Assembly: GCF_003838195.1 (NCBI RefSeq)
Contig: NZ_RCBY01000021.1
Span: forward strand, 1 to 60,697
Reading direction: 5' to 3'
Source of the DNA: Okeania hirsuta
Lineage (GTDB): Bacteria > Cyanobacteriota > Cyanobacteriia > Cyanobacteriales > Microcoleaceae
DNA length: 60,697 bases
Shown here: piece by piece, positions 9,757 to 18,834 of the stretch
Layout: every line of letters starts with the position of its first letter
How positions within the stretch are numbered: position 1 is the first letter of the stretch
Translations under genes and position numbers: made by a program
Notes under the pieces: generated by a model
What the model saw: only the letters and a program-made list of their open reading frames with translations
Databases searched by the model: none
Told to the model about the DNA's origin: nothing

Positions 9757-9909
9757 ATATCATGTCCACTGGTATCGTTTGTGTAAAAGTTAGGGTGAAT
9801 ATCTACAGGAAATTTAAGTTTTTTCCAGCTTTTAAGCCTTCTCTCCTAGATAACTAAAGCCTTCTTCCTTACCCTTACCTTACAATACCAATGCTACCGG
9901 ACTTGATAT
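9757..9909. mobile_element. Family-C MITE, TIR ATATCATGTCC
   Basis: A 153-bp element. The ends are ATATCATGTCCACTGGTATC and its imperfect complement at the right (ATGCTACCGGACTTGATAT). The internal block GTGTAAAAGTTAGGGTGAAT and the following 25 bases are shared with the copy at 24202-24355. Non-coding. Confidence 0.75.
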
Positions 9910-9984
9910 CATTCGTCTACTGTCAAACAGGAAGCTAGACTCCTAAGTTCAAACCATCATTTGGGTAATATGAAATACAAAAAA

Positions 9985-10102
9985 TTGGGCGTTGCATAGT
10001 TGCGGGATGATGATTAAATTTGCACGCATCTGAAACTGTTAATAAACTAAGAGCAAATTTTTGGTCAGATATCAAAATCATCCCTTGATAATGCAACGCC
10101 AA
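9985..10102. mobile_element. Family-B MITE, TIR TTGG(G)CGTTGCAT
   Basis: A 118-bp inverted-repeat element beginning TTGGGCGTTGCATAG and ending ATGCAACGCCAA. The internal GGGATGATGATTAAATTTGC matches, in opposite orientation, the copy at 42664-42784. Confidence 0.75.
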
Positions 10103-10479
10103 AAATTGTGCTAGTTATACCAATTCACTTTAAAGATGTCACAAATAGTTTCAAACCCCCTATGTGAAATAATTGCCTGAAATTACTGTAGCATCAAACT
10201 CTTAAGCCTATAAAATCTTACTTTTGACTGTCAGATATGCGTCTTACATTCTGTTCGCGGAGCGTTTCCGCAGGAAATAGGAACCTCACCAATTAGCACT
10301 TGATGCATGACTTTTAACTTCCGTGAAACGGTATTAGAAATTTCCTCATCACCCAATCACCCATCTCCTTTGCTTGTATCGTGTTTCATTAACTGATAAT
10401 CTGGCTAAGGACAGCGATCGCCTATAATTTGATTCAATTGTTTGATAATAATTCATATTATTATCAAAGACTAAGTATA

Positions 10480-12780
10480 ATGACTTTAACACGTAATCCA
10501 AATCTAGATCTAACTACACTCTTCTCTCCTGAGCAGAAAGGGGAGAAAGATCAAACAGATCCCCTGATTGACCCTTGTCCAGATTGGTGGTGGACTGGGC
10601 TGCGACCTACAGAAGTCCTAAAAGCATTGCCGATCCCAAATCTAGCCACCTGCACGCGCCGCGAAGTTCTGGACTACTTTGATAATGGCTGGCTAATGAC
10701 CGAAGTTTTGTTGTCAGCACTACAAGGAGAACAGGCATTCCTCGATCCACCCTACCACCAACTTCGTCATCCTCTAATATTCTATCTATGCCACCCTGCC
10801 GTACTCTACATCAATAAGCTTCGGCTAGCTGGACTCATCCACGAGTCGATTAATCCATACTTCGAGCAATTGTTTGAAACAGGTGTTGATGAGATGTCCT
10901 GGGACGATATGTCCAAGAATGAAATGGATTGGCCGTCAGTTCGTGAAGTTGTTGAATACAGACGCAGCACCTACAAAATTATCCGGGAATTGATTGAAAC
11001 CCTGCCCGACCTGGAAGACAGCCATCCACCGATTGCGATGGACAATCCCGCATGGGCACTATTCCTAGGATTTGAACACGAACGCATCCACATCGAAACC
11101 TCCAGTGTCTTGCTACGAGAGTTACCACTGTCGGTTTTGCGTCGTCCAGAAGCATGGCCAAACCTGCATCCTTCAGCATTTGCAGAGAGTCATACCGTTG
11201 AGAACGAGTTAATCGCCATTTCCAGCAAAACTGTCACCTTGGGTAAGCCTTGGAGAGAACCCTATTTTGGTTGGGACAACGAGTATGGTTCACGGCAGGT
11301 AAGGGTTCGGAGTTTTCAAGCCAGTCAATACTTAGTTACTAATCGTGAATTCTACGAATTTGTTGTTGCAGGCGGATACCAGGAATCGAAATACTGGACA
11401 GAAGAGGGCTGGGCTTGGAGGCAAAATCGCAATACTAAATGGCCTACTTTCTGGGTTGCTGATGGACCAGCAGGACTGCACCAATACCGACTGCGGACAA
11501 TATTTGAGGTGGTAGAGATGCCTTGGTCTTGGCCTGTTGGTGTCAACTGGTATGAAGCGAAAGCCTACTGTGCCTGGAAGACTGAGCAGGATAACAGCCC
11601 TGCACCCTACAGACTTTTAACGGAAGCCGAACATCATTGCTTGCGTAGGGGCAACCCGCCAGTTAATTTGAATTTAACTTGGGGTTCGGAAACTCCAGTG
11701 AATGCTTTACCAGCTAACGAAGCTGGATTTTACGATGTCTTCGGCAATGTCTGGCATTGGTGTGAGGATGACTTCAATCCCTTAGAAGGGTTCCGCGTTC
11801 ACCGGATCTATGATGACTTTAGTACCCCTTGCTTCGATGGCGAACATAAGATGATTCTTGGTGGCTCTTTTATCAGCACTGGAGATGAAGCCACCCAGTG
11901 GGCAAGGTTTCACTTCCGGCGTCACTTCTTCCAGCACGCAGGATTCAGGCTTGTGCGATCTGATGATGGTGACGCAAGCTGCGATGCGGTACTGATTAGT
12001 AGCCAAAGCAATGGAGTTAAAGCCTATGAAGGTGAGAAAATTTTGGCAGAAAACCTGATGCTGCATTATGAGTTTGCTGATGAAGTAATGCCATACAATT
12101 TCGGCCCCAAGAATGCCGTGGGATTTCCCCAGCGTATTGCTCAACTAACCTTGGAGACAGCCGATCGCCTGGGAATCAAGAAGGATCGGGCAATAGATGT
12201 TGGCTGCTCCGTTGGTGGCTCAACCTTCGAGTTAGCCCGGGGATGCGAGTCAGTGTTAGGGATCGACCTCAGTGTCACCTTTATTGAAGCAGCCGAAACC
12301 CTACGTCGCAAAGGCAGACTAGCTTATAGTCGTCGGGATGAGGGGGAAAACACCAGCCAAGCTGAAGTTTGCTTGCCAGAAGACTTGGATCGCCGTATAG
12401 TGAATTTTCGCCGTGCCGATGCCTGTGGGTTGCCCCCCGAACTCGTTGGGTTTGATGTGGTGTTAGCGGCTAATCTTATTTGTCGTCTACCTAGTCCTAG
12501 AGGATTTCTCGGTCGGTTGTGTGGCGCACGCGGTCTAGTACGGCCAGGTGGACTACTGGTGCTAGCCACACCGTTTACCTGGGATGAGCGTTTCACTCCA
12601 CGGGATGCTTGGCTGGGCGGACATGATGGTGAGGATTCCTTGACTGTATTGCAAGGAGAGCTAAACCAAGATTTTGAGTTGCTCGACACGCAGGATATGC
12701 CCTTCCTAATTCGGGAACACGCTCGTAAGTTTCAGTATGTGGTATCCTTGGTCAGTTTGTGGAAGCGGCGTAGCGACTAA
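10480..12780 (+). CDS. ovoA: OvoA: 5-histidylcysteine sulfoxide synthase / 4-mercaptohistidine N1-methyltransferase
   Basis: Ovothiol biosynthesis enzyme of 766 aa from the ATG at 10480; an upstream in-frame start at 10429 would add 17 unconserved residues. The order of domains is that of OvoA. An N-terminal DinB-like helical domain carries the non-haem iron ligands, HEHERIHIE-type HX3HXE at H200/H204/E206 and a candidate third His at H105. A formylglycine-generating-enzyme-like domain covers about 230-500 (TKWPTFWVADGP, GNVWHWCEDD, FRRHFFQHAGFRL). A C-terminal class I methyltransferase has the SAM motif DVGCSVGGSTFELA and the family ending TPFTWDERFTPRDAWLGGH. The iron part couples Cys to histidine C5 with O2; the methyltransferase finishes ovothiol A after C-S cleavage. 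No separate OvoB-like PLP lyase is adjacent. Confidence 0.92.
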   Translation: MTLTRNPNLDLTTLFSPEQKGEKDQTDPLIDPCPDWWWTGLRPTEVLKALPIPNLATCTRREVLDYFDNGWLMTEVLLSALQGEQAFLDPPYHQLRHPLIFYLCHPAVLYINKLRLAGLIHESINPYFEQLFETGVDEMSWDDMSKNEMDWPSVREVVEYRRSTYKIIRELIETLPDLEDSHPPIAMDNPAWALFLGFEHERIHIETSSVLLRELPLSVLRRPEAWPNLHPSAFAESHTVENELIAISSKTVTLGKPWREPYFGWDNEYGSRQVRVRSFQASQYLVTNREFYEFVVAGGYQESKYWTEEGWAWRQNRNTKWPTFWVADGPAGLHQYRLRTIFEVVEMPWSWPVGVNWYEAKAYCAWKTEQDNSPAPYRLLTEAEHHCLRRGNPPVNLNLTWGSETPVNALPANEAGFYDVFGNVWHWCEDDFNPLEGFRVHRIYDDFSTPCFDGEHKMILGGSFISTGDEATQWARFHFRRHFFQHAGFRLVRSDDGDASCDAVLISSQSNGVKAYEGEKILAENLMLHYEFADEVMPYNFGPKNAVGFPQRIAQLTLETADRLGIKKDRAIDVGCSVGGSTFELARGCESVLGIDLSVTFIEAAETLRRKGRLAYSRRDEGENTSQAEVCLPEDLDRRIVNFRRADACGLPPELVGFDVVLAANLICRLPSPRGFLGRLCGARGLVRPGGLLVLATPFTWDERFTPRDAWLGGHDGEDSLTVLQGELNQDFELLDTQDMPFLIREHARKFQYVVSLVSLWKRRSD

Positions 12781-12786
12781 ATGTAT

Positions 12787-12900
12787 CAGGACTTACGCAA
12801 AATATTAAGTCATACACCATCTGTAGGGGCGATTCGCGTTTGCGCAGCATTCCGGAGGAAATCGCCCCCTACTAGATATGCTGGTTATGCGTAAGTCCTG
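12787..12900. mobile_element. Family-G MITE, TIR CAGGACTTACGCA
   Basis: A 114-bp element right after ovoA with perfect 13-bp terminal inverted repeats, CAGGACTTACGCA and TGCGTAAGTCCTG. It contains the GC-rich TTTGCGCAGCATTCCGGAGG motif that recurs in other repeats at about 26641, 59491 and 59893. Confidence 0.8.
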
Positions 12901-12949
12901 TGTATATTATTGCTAATGCGCTTGTTATATAAAATCCAATTGAACAGTC

Positions 12950-13025
12950 GTCATTGCGACGATAGGAAGCAATCTCAAGGATGCGCGGAGATTGCTTCCT
13001 TCCACTCCGTTCCAGTCGCAATGAC
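12950..13025. repeat. Palindromic repeat GTCATTGCGA...TCGCAATGAC (family H)
   Basis: About 76 bp with matching arms GTCATTGCGAC / GTCGCAATGAC and inner arms GGAAGCAATCTC / GAGATTGCTTCC. A decayed relative lies at about 15088-15165, and both are followed by the shared tail TATAGTAATTATC. Confidence 0.75.
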
Positions 13026-13088
13026 TTGAGTATAGTAATTATCCAGATTTGATATTATAGTAAAAAAAATTTAGAGGGTGATAGAAAA

Positions 13089-14828
13089 ATGAACAAATTC
13101 AAAAGTATAATCGACAGGGCAAGCAGTGAAGCAGATCAGGAACTTAAAACCCTACAAGAACTAGAAATCTTTGTTCTAGATAATTCTGTTCGTGAAACCA
13201 CTGTGGGAACTGCTCGTGGTCATGTCCTTGAAGACAAAATAAATATCTTAAAATCTATTGCTGAAACTGAACTAAATGAAGTGATTCTTGGCACTTATGG
13301 TTCTAACAGAAATGTTGATGACCAAATTCCTAAACATTGGATCGATCTGGGTGGAACTTTAGATAATATGTGGGGATTTAGCGAAGCTTACAGTGCTTTA
13401 GATAAATATGGAGTTCCCATTGATGAGCCAGCAGATGGATTGTTGGAAATGGTCAACGATCATAAGATGAGTAATGCGATTATCGAAATAGATTTATGTA
13501 GTCCTGCCATCAATTATCAGCAGTTCGATCTTAACCAATTTATTTTAAACCAAGTGGAGTGGGGTAATAAAAATTTGATGCCACGGGGCGAACAAAAACT
13601 TCCTCCACGTCTCCTTGTAAATTTGAGAGATTTCGCAAATTTTGAAACTGATACAGAGGGTTTAACCAGAGCGCTCCATCTCGTTGAAGCTTTGGGTAAT
13701 CTGCCTAGCGATCGGCGTCCCTTTGGACTGATGATAGAGGAACCAACGGGTTTTTTGCTGCCAGAAACTGTAAGCAAACTGACTAGCATTATTCGTGAAA
13801 CCATGATTTCGGCAAATTGGTCAAATGGTAAGCTACTTGTTCATGTACATTGTGGTTTTGGTTTGGCAGAGTCAACGGTTTTAGAAGCATTGGCAAATGG
13901 TGCTGATGGGATATGGAGTGCTGTTTGCAAGGCTGGAGCAGCTTTGGGTCATTCATGCTCAAGTATTACATTAACAAATCTAGCTAGGCTTGGCAATAAA
14001 TTTGTAACTCGTACATACAACCTGCCAGCCATTATTAAAGCTGCGCGCAAAGTACATACAATTGCATCAAAAGAACCTGTCCCTAGGGACCAGGAAGTTT
14101 ATGGTAAGGAAGCTTTCGATCTCGTGTTCGGTGGATGGCATGGATTCATGGGAGATAAAATGGGTGCCGTTGCTAGTATGATTGGTGTCAAGCAGACTGT
14201 AAGAATCAGCGATTTTGCCAATGCCGAAATGCTACGTCAAGCTATGATTGAACGATTCGGCGAACCAGAAAAAACCGGATGGGATGAAAACTTATGCAAA
14301 AAGATGGAAGAAAAAATTGATGATCACTTAATTCGCGGACAAAGCTTTGACTATAATACTATTACTGGGTTAGCGCAATTATACGAATATAGCGGAGGAT
14401 GTATTTCATCGTCTATGCTGAAAATTATTACCTCAGACAGCGATGTTCCTGATGAACACCCACTGATCGTTAGTCTCAAACAACGATGGAAAAAGTTGTC
14501 AGAAAAAATTAATTCGCCGTCTCATGAAAGTATAGAGGAACTGACTTCAAAACCTAGCATATTTTGGCAAAACCCAGAGATTCCTGAAACAATGGAAGAG
14601 ATACCCATCAATCATTTTCTTGATGATATTTTCACAGGTGTTCATGTCACAGGAAAACAAAGGGAGATGATTAGCAATTTGTTAGATGTTGACGGTAACG
14701 GTTATGTATCTTGGCAAGAGTTTTGCTTTCGTTTGAAATGGACTATACAACAGAAGGGTGTACTCTACTACCCAACACCGGAAGCATTAATTTTGGGAAC
14801 TTTTGAATTCATCTTACAGCAATTTTAA
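13089..14828 (+). CDS. DRE-TIM metallolyase-like protein with C-terminal EF-hand
   Basis: A 579-aa protein. Residues about 25-330 look like the HMGL/DRE-TIM barrel of isopropylmalate synthase and HMG-CoA lyase relatives. It has LDNSVRETTVG (D31, R35, E36 in the place of the catalytic DRE motif) and VHVHCGFGLA with H252/H254 as the metal HxH pair, then LANGADGIW, as in LeuA-type enzymes. After a helical region, residues 533-544 form a canonical EF-hand loop (DVDGNGYVSWQE), so the activity may be calcium-responsive. I do not recognise the acceptor or product. It lacks the LeuA allosteric domain. Spacing of 308 bp and repeats separate it from ovoA, so an operon is unlikely. Confidence 0.65.
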   Translation: MNKFKSIIDRASSEADQELKTLQELEIFVLDNSVRETTVGTARGHVLEDKINILKSIAETELNEVILGTYGSNRNVDDQIPKHWIDLGGTLDNMWGFSEAYSALDKYGVPIDEPADGLLEMVNDHKMSNAIIEIDLCSPAINYQQFDLNQFILNQVEWGNKNLMPRGEQKLPPRLLVNLRDFANFETDTEGLTRALHLVEALGNLPSDRRPFGLMIEEPTGFLLPETVSKLTSIIRETMISANWSNGKLLVHVHCGFGLAESTVLEALANGADGIWSAVCKAGAALGHSCSSITLTNLARLGNKFVTRTYNLPAIIKAARKVHTIASKEPVPRDQEVYGKEAFDLVFGGWHGFMGDKMGAVASMIGVKQTVRISDFANAEMLRQAMIERFGEPEKTGWDENLCKKMEEKIDDHLIRGQSFDYNTITGLAQLYEYSGGCISSSMLKIITSDSDVPDEHPLIVSLKQRWKKLSEKINSPSHESIEELTSKPSIFWQNPEIPETMEEIPINHFLDDIFTGVHVTGKQREMISNLLDVDGNGYVSWQEFCFRLKWTIQQKGVLYYPTPEALILGTFEFILQQF

Positions 14829-14829
14829 T

Positions 14830-14947
14830 ATAGCAATTCCCATACTGGTGAGGTACAAAATTTTAGGTTTGAGGGAACAGGGAACAGGGAACAGGGAATA
14901 GATAAAGAAGAAAAACAACTGTACCTCATAACTTTGGGAATTGCTAT
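14830..14947. mobile_element. Family-E MITE, TIR ATAGCAATTCCCA
   Basis: A 118-bp element with ATAGCAATTCCCA at the left, TGGGAATTGCTAT at the right, and inner TGAGGTACA inverted repeats. The core carries heptamer repeats of GGGAACA. Related copies or halves lie at 47130-47276, about 44854-44900, 16794-16912 and 51890-51970. It directly follows the stop of the DRE-TIM gene. Confidence 0.78.
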
Positions 14948-14948
14948 C

Positions 14949-15068
14949 ATGTGTGTAGACTACTGTGGTGATGGTCAAAAGTACATTAATAAATGGGTTT
15001 CCCCTAATCGCGGTGGAATTGAAATCGGTCCCCGTATCACATTGTTCTTTGTTAAAACAGAGGCTTAA
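14949..15068 (+). pseudogene. Relic of the 3' end of a GH13 amylase gene
   Basis: A 120-bp block collinear without gaps to the last 120 bp of the amylase gene (9268-9387). The conceptual peptide begins MCVDYCGDGQKYINKW and ends LFFVKTEA before TAA, with only a handful of substitutions against MCVDYGGDGQKYINKW...LFFVKNEA. The rest of the copy is missing, replaced by the family-E MITE. This is a remnant of a duplicated amylase gene. Confidence 0.85.
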
Positions 15069-15564
15069 TATCAAGTCCGGTTGACAAGTGGTGATTAGCG
15101 ACGAAAGGAAGTAATCTCTTAAACCTTTGAAATAACTTCCTTTCACTCCCTTCCAGTTGCTGTGTGCCAGGCTATAGTAATTATCTGGATTAGCCTTCTA
15201 ATTACAAACCAACAATTAATAAAGAAGGTGGAGTCAAAATTGCTCCTGATACTGCATCTTCTCTCTAAATCAGTCATCATATCAAATCCGGTAGCATCGG
15301 TGTAATTAGATAGTTAATCTAGGAGGACCGAGTCAACCCACCCCTCGCCCCTCCCCCTCCGGTGGAGGGGAAGGACCTCCTCAGGAGGGAAGAGAATGCG
15401 CGAAACATTTGCTCTTGGATGAAGATGAAAATTTTTTTTATACCGAACCCGAGCGGATTTGATATCAGTTAAAATTAGGATTGAGGAAAAATTATAAATA
15501 TCTTCGATCTTTAGCAGTAATTACAGTAATTAAATAATTGATAATCTGGATTACATAAATTGCT
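15069..15564. other. Intergenic repeat cluster
   Basis: No gene. It contains a family-C-like end (ATATCAAGTCCGG, about 15067), a decayed family-H palindrome (15088-15165) and a third family-C-type element (15279-15465). Confidence 0.6.
15279..15465. mobile_element. Family-C-type MITE containing a GC-rich repeat
   Basis: The left end ATATCAAATCCGGTAGCATC is matched by the right end CGGATTTGATAT; length 187 bp. Inside is the C/G palindrome CCCTCCCCCTCCGGTGGAGG also seen near 3039 and 40824. Confidence 0.65.
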
Positions 15565-16461
15565 TTACTGGGAAGATTTTATGTTTTGCCGAAGGTCTAT
15601 AGGAATATAATCATTATACTTATTCTGATTGTAGAAATAAACAGTCCGAATTGGATAAGGAATATTAATATCTACCCGATCAAAAACTTTCTTAATAGCA
15701 ATAATTGCGTGAGTTTGAGTTCGGCGTACTTCTTTCTGTTCTGCCTTAGTCCAATACCGCACAATAAAGTCTATTGAACTATCATTAAAACTAACTAAAT
15801 CTATCTCAGGATCGGGATCTTCTAAGACACCTTCAACCTTTTGAATAAGTTTGTATAATATCTCTGCTGCTTCTGATAAAGGAGTATTATAATCTACACC
15901 TACTCCTAGGTCAGTTCGTCGAATACCAAAAGCAGTTCTTACTTGTATAGCACTGGTAAATACATTAGCATTAGGTAAAATCACTCTTTCGCCATTGTAA
16001 GTCCGAATTTTCGTAGTCCTAATATCAATTTGTTCTACAGTACCTTCATACTTATCAACTATTATTTGGTCGCCGATACGAAATGGCTCTTGTAATAAGA
16101 GTAATATTCCTGCAAGAAAATTTTTAAATATGTCTTGAAATGCAAAACCAACTGCAACAGAACCAAGACCTAATGTCGCAATAATATCTCCTAGTTTTAA
16201 ACCGGGAAAAGCAATAACACAAGCAATAATAACTCCTATTACCCAAACACCCACATGGGTAGTTTTTGTGATTAAAATTTGTAAGGATTTACTACGAGTT
16301 GCACGCTTTCCTACCCGTTGAGCAAGGTTCCGAAGTAATTTTGCTGCATAGCGAGTTAAAAAAATAATAATTAATGCTATTAGTATGGCTGGTATGACTT
16401 TTATAGTACTTTCAAGTACATCTTTTAATCCATTAATAATTATATTGATTATTTCATCCAT
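15565..16461 (-). CDS. MscS-family mechanosensitive ion channel
   Basis: A 298-aa small-conductance mechanosensitive channel homologue that releases solutes under hypo-osmotic shock. The N-terminus has hydrophobic helices at about 20-37 (IPAILIALIIIFLTRY) and 70-88. The pore helix region is LGLGSVAVGFAFQDIFKNFL, followed by AGILLLLQEPFRIGDQI, the MscS family signature, and then the beta domain (YEGTVEQIDIRTTKIRTYNGERVILPN). The C-terminal alpha/beta domain ends near residue 285. Length matches E. coli MscS (286). It stands as a single gene facing the small YqaE gene on the same strand. Confidence 0.9.
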   Translation of the reverse strand: MDEIINIIINGLKDVLESTIKVIPAILIALIIIFLTRYAAKLLRNLAQRVGKRATRSKSLQILITKTTHVGVWVIGVIIACVIAFPGLKLGDIIATLGLGSVAVGFAFQDIFKNFLAGILLLLQEPFRIGDQIIVDKYEGTVEQIDIRTTKIRTYNGERVILPNANVFTSAIQVRTAFGIRRTDLGVGVDYNTPLSEAAEILYKLIQKVEGVLEDPDPEIDLVSFNDSSIDFIVRYWTKAEQKEVRRTQTHAIIAIKKVFDRVDINIPYPIRTVYFYNQNKYNDYIPIDLRQNIKSSQ

Positions 16462-16599
16462 ATATAAGTAAAAATCCTGAACTTTAGTAACCTCTATTTA
16501 ATTTCTTGAAGAAGGTTTAAGGTTAAATTGATAATAAGATTATAGGTGGTAATTTGGGCATAAATACCCGGATATTACCACCTAAAATATAATAACTAT

Positions 16600-16758
16600 T
16601 TATCTTTTAGCAATAATCCAAACAGCATGAACAATTCCTGGGATATAACCCAGTAAAGTCAAAAGAATATTCAACCAAAATTGACCGCCAAAACCTACTT
16701 GCAGAAATACGCCAAGCGGTGGTAAAAAAATCGCACAAATTAAACGAATAATATCCAT
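16600..16758 (-). CDS. YqaE/Pmp3-family small membrane protein
   Basis: A 52-aa protein, MDIIRLICAIFLPPLGVFLQ then VGFGGQFWLNILLTLLGYIP and GIVHAVWIIAKR. It contains the two hydrophobic helices and the PPLGVFL...LNILLTLLGYIPGIVHA pattern diagnostic of Pmp3/YqaE stress-induced membrane proteins. These small proteolipids influence membrane potential and salt or cold tolerance. A strong AAGGAG site sits just upstream of the ATG (reverse strand, 16765-16770). Its position between MscS and other small stress proteins fits an osmotic or light-stress neighbourhood. Confidence 0.9.
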   Translation of the reverse strand: MDIIRLICAIFLPPLGVFLQVGFGGQFWLNILLTLLGYIPGIVHAVWIIAKR

Positions 16759-17663
16759 GTTAATCTCCTTAATAAAATGGTTCTGTGGTATATAATCTAT
16801 CTCACTCTTTGTGAGGTATCTTGGTTCTCCTTCTTTTATGTCCTCTGTTCTCTGTTTTCAGTTCTCTAAAACCCAGAACTTTGTATCTCACTCAGAGATG
16901 AGAATTGCTATATTATCAACTTGTGAGGCAAGTTTGTCAACGCTTTATATGAAATACGAAAAATGATGCTAGTTATGAATTTCCCCATCTCCCTATCTCT
17001 CATCTTATCGCTAGCAAATATTAACCTATTTCATATTATTTACTATTGCCAAACAAAAACTTAGGCTTCATATTCTGGCAAATTGCTCTGAATATTTTCA
17101 TCTCCCGATTCAATATCGTAGTTTCCATTCCATTCATGACAAGTACCATTTTCAGGAAAATGAGGAACTTGATACCCAGCCAAATAGTTATATGAAAGTT
17201 TAATAGAGGGCTTTATTTAATTTTAATAATTCAGGTAAAAAATATATTTATTATAGAATGTATCTTACTTCTGACACTGAAATAAGTCATCTATCTCAAG
17301 ATATAGATCCTATACAGACCCAGCAAATCAAAAAAGTTGTTTTTATTGGATCTTAATTATTCATTCTATCCCAAATTAAAAATATCGTGAAAAAGAGACA
17401 GGAAATAGGGTAAACCAAGCCTATAAAAAATCTACCCTAACTCTTGATTTTTCTGTCGTATTCAATTCTTATCTCTCCTATATGAGTTGTGAATTATGGC
17501 AACTCAATCTTTATTGCAACTGTTATTAATTCTTTATTTGTCTCTCTAAAATTATCCAAGCTTTACTGCCACTTCAACCTTTTGATAGATGTGAATTTAT
17601 ATTTTTTTAATTTACTATGACTGTAGTAAGTTCAAATTTCGGATTAAGGAGCATTCTAATATT
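16759..17663. other. Intergenic region with a family-E repeat
   Basis: A 0.9-kb stretch. About 16794-16912 is a degenerate family-E repeat (CTCACTCTTTGTGAGGTATC to GAGAATTGCTATA). A possible gene remnant lies at 17061-17207 on the reverse strand. The last 100 bp should hold the promoter of the psb35-like gene. Confidence 0.5.
17061..17207 (-). pseudogene. Possible small-gene remnant
   Basis: The reverse frame reads ...SYNYLAGYQVPHFPENGTC then HEWNGNYDIESGDENIQS and ends LPEYEA before TAA. The composition looks protein-like, but there is no ATG in frame and I do not recognise a family. It could be the tail of a lost gene or a small gene with an alternative start. Confidence 0.3.
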
Positions 17664-17843
17664 ATGTATTTATTAGAAGTTGCTACAAAAGCACCTCATT
17701 TTCCTTTTGCTGCAACAGCAGTATTGGTAATTGGGTTCGTTGCTGCAGTAACAATGGGTTCTATTGCCTGGTACAACTCTAAGCGTCCCCCTGGTTGGGA
17801 AAACAAAGAACGTCCTGATGTTGTTCCTAAAGTTGATTCATAA
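17664..17843 (+). CDS. Psb35-like photosystem II assembly small membrane protein
   Basis: A 59-aa protein beginning MYLLEVATKAPHFPFAATAV with one transmembrane helix (about 16-36, AVLVIGFVAAVTMGSIAW) and a conserved tail YNSKRPPGWENKERPDVVPK. This matches what I remember of the cyanobacterial Psb35 (Ssl2148) family, which stabilises photosystem II/Hlip assembly complexes. The assignment is from memory of the pattern HFPF...WYNSKRPxGWE. An AAGGAG site at 17646-17651 precedes the ATG by 12 nt. Its presence marks the host as an oxygenic phototroph. Confidence 0.72.
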   Translation: MYLLEVATKAPHFPFAATAVLVIGFVAAVTMGSIAWYNSKRPPGWENKERPDVVPKVDS

Positions 17844-17934
17844 AAAATAAAATACTGAATAATATCTGCTTTAGTCGAGCGATCGATAAAACATTTTTTT
17901 TAAGTTCAATAGAAATTTATTTGGAGGTTAAATA

Positions 17935-18279
17935 ATGACAAATCAAACAAATATAAGTCCTAACTACGATGCTAATATCATTCCTACAGATGTAGCAGAT
18001 AGGATGGAAAGAGAGGGAGAAAACTTTATGAAAACTCCTGAAGCAGAAGGAGAAGAAAATAATACTACATCAGGTTATACTGTTGATACAGAAGGTAGGT
18101 TAAATAATTTTGCGATTGAACCTGAAATGTATGTCAATGAACCAGGAGATTTAAGACAGCAAGAAGAAGAACAAAGACTAGAACGTGCTAAAACTATGAA
18201 AGAAATAAATCAGACTAATGAAGATGGAAAGTTAACTATGTCTGAAGATAATCGTGGTAAAGGAACAGGTATAATTTAG
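17935..18279 (+). CDS. Acidic hydrophilic hypothetical protein
   Basis: A 114-aa protein rich in Glu, Asn, Thr and Asp, without hydrophobic stretches, Cys or Trp. GGAGG at 17920-17924 precedes the ATG. It resembles intrinsically disordered stress proteins of cyanobacteria in composition (GENFMKTPEAEGEE, RQQEEEQRLERAK), but I do not recognise a named family. It lies 92 bp after the Psb35-like gene and upstream of a CsbD gene, so a common stress response is possible. Confidence 0.6.
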   Translation: MTNQTNISPNYDANIIPTDVADRMEREGENFMKTPEAEGEENNTTSGYTVDTEGRLNNFAIEPEMYVNEPGDLRQQEEEQRLERAKTMKEINQTNEDGKLTMSEDNRGKGTGII

Positions 18280-18834
18280 TTATCAATTATAATTAGTTGA
18301 GCTGCACATATCATCAAGTATTCATAAGTGACATAAAAATTACTGACCTAGCTAATAATGCTAGGCTTTTTTGTTGATAGAGGCAAAATCAAAAACTATA
18401 CCGATCTTACCGAATTACCGAATAATTAGGGTTTGCGTATGGAAAGTCTTATGGGTGAGGGGAGGAGACAGGAGACAGGAGACAGGAGAAATGGGGAATT
18501 TAGAGGAGTTAGTCGAATATTTTATCCCTCAATTTTTCTGCAATTATTCTCCTTTCAACCCTAACTTTCTGCTTGCTCAAGCCGAAAAAGCCAGACCCAC
18601 TGGAGCGAAAAAAAGCCTAAAACCTTTATCTGTCGATTAAAAAAACTGACACTCCCGCCTGTTCCCTGTTCCCTAAAAGCGATAAGGTTTTTATACACAA
18701 ATAAAATAGGACTGCTATATCTATCAAATGGTATAATCATAAAATACATCAAGATACTCCTTTCGATAGAAGAAAGTTTAAAAAATTATTATTAGTATAT
18801 AAATGTAGATAAAAAAGTTCTGAGGTTAATATCC
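18280..18834. other. Intergenic region with tandem repeats
   Basis: No gene. It includes ACAGGAG heptamer repeats at about 18466-18490 and a TTCCCTGTTCCCTAAAA tract near 18660-18676, both of the short tandem repeat class seen elsewhere in the window. Similar to family-C/E cores. Confidence 0.45.

Larger units (their letters stand above)
9388..10479. other. Long intergenic repeat-rich region
   Basis: About 1.1 kb without a gene. It holds a family-C-like end near 9590-9615 followed by AT-rich TTAATAATTAA repeats, a complete family-C MITE (9757-9909), a family-B MITE (9985-10102) and a GC-rich TTCGCGGAGCG repeat near 10253-10280. Confidence 0.6.
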
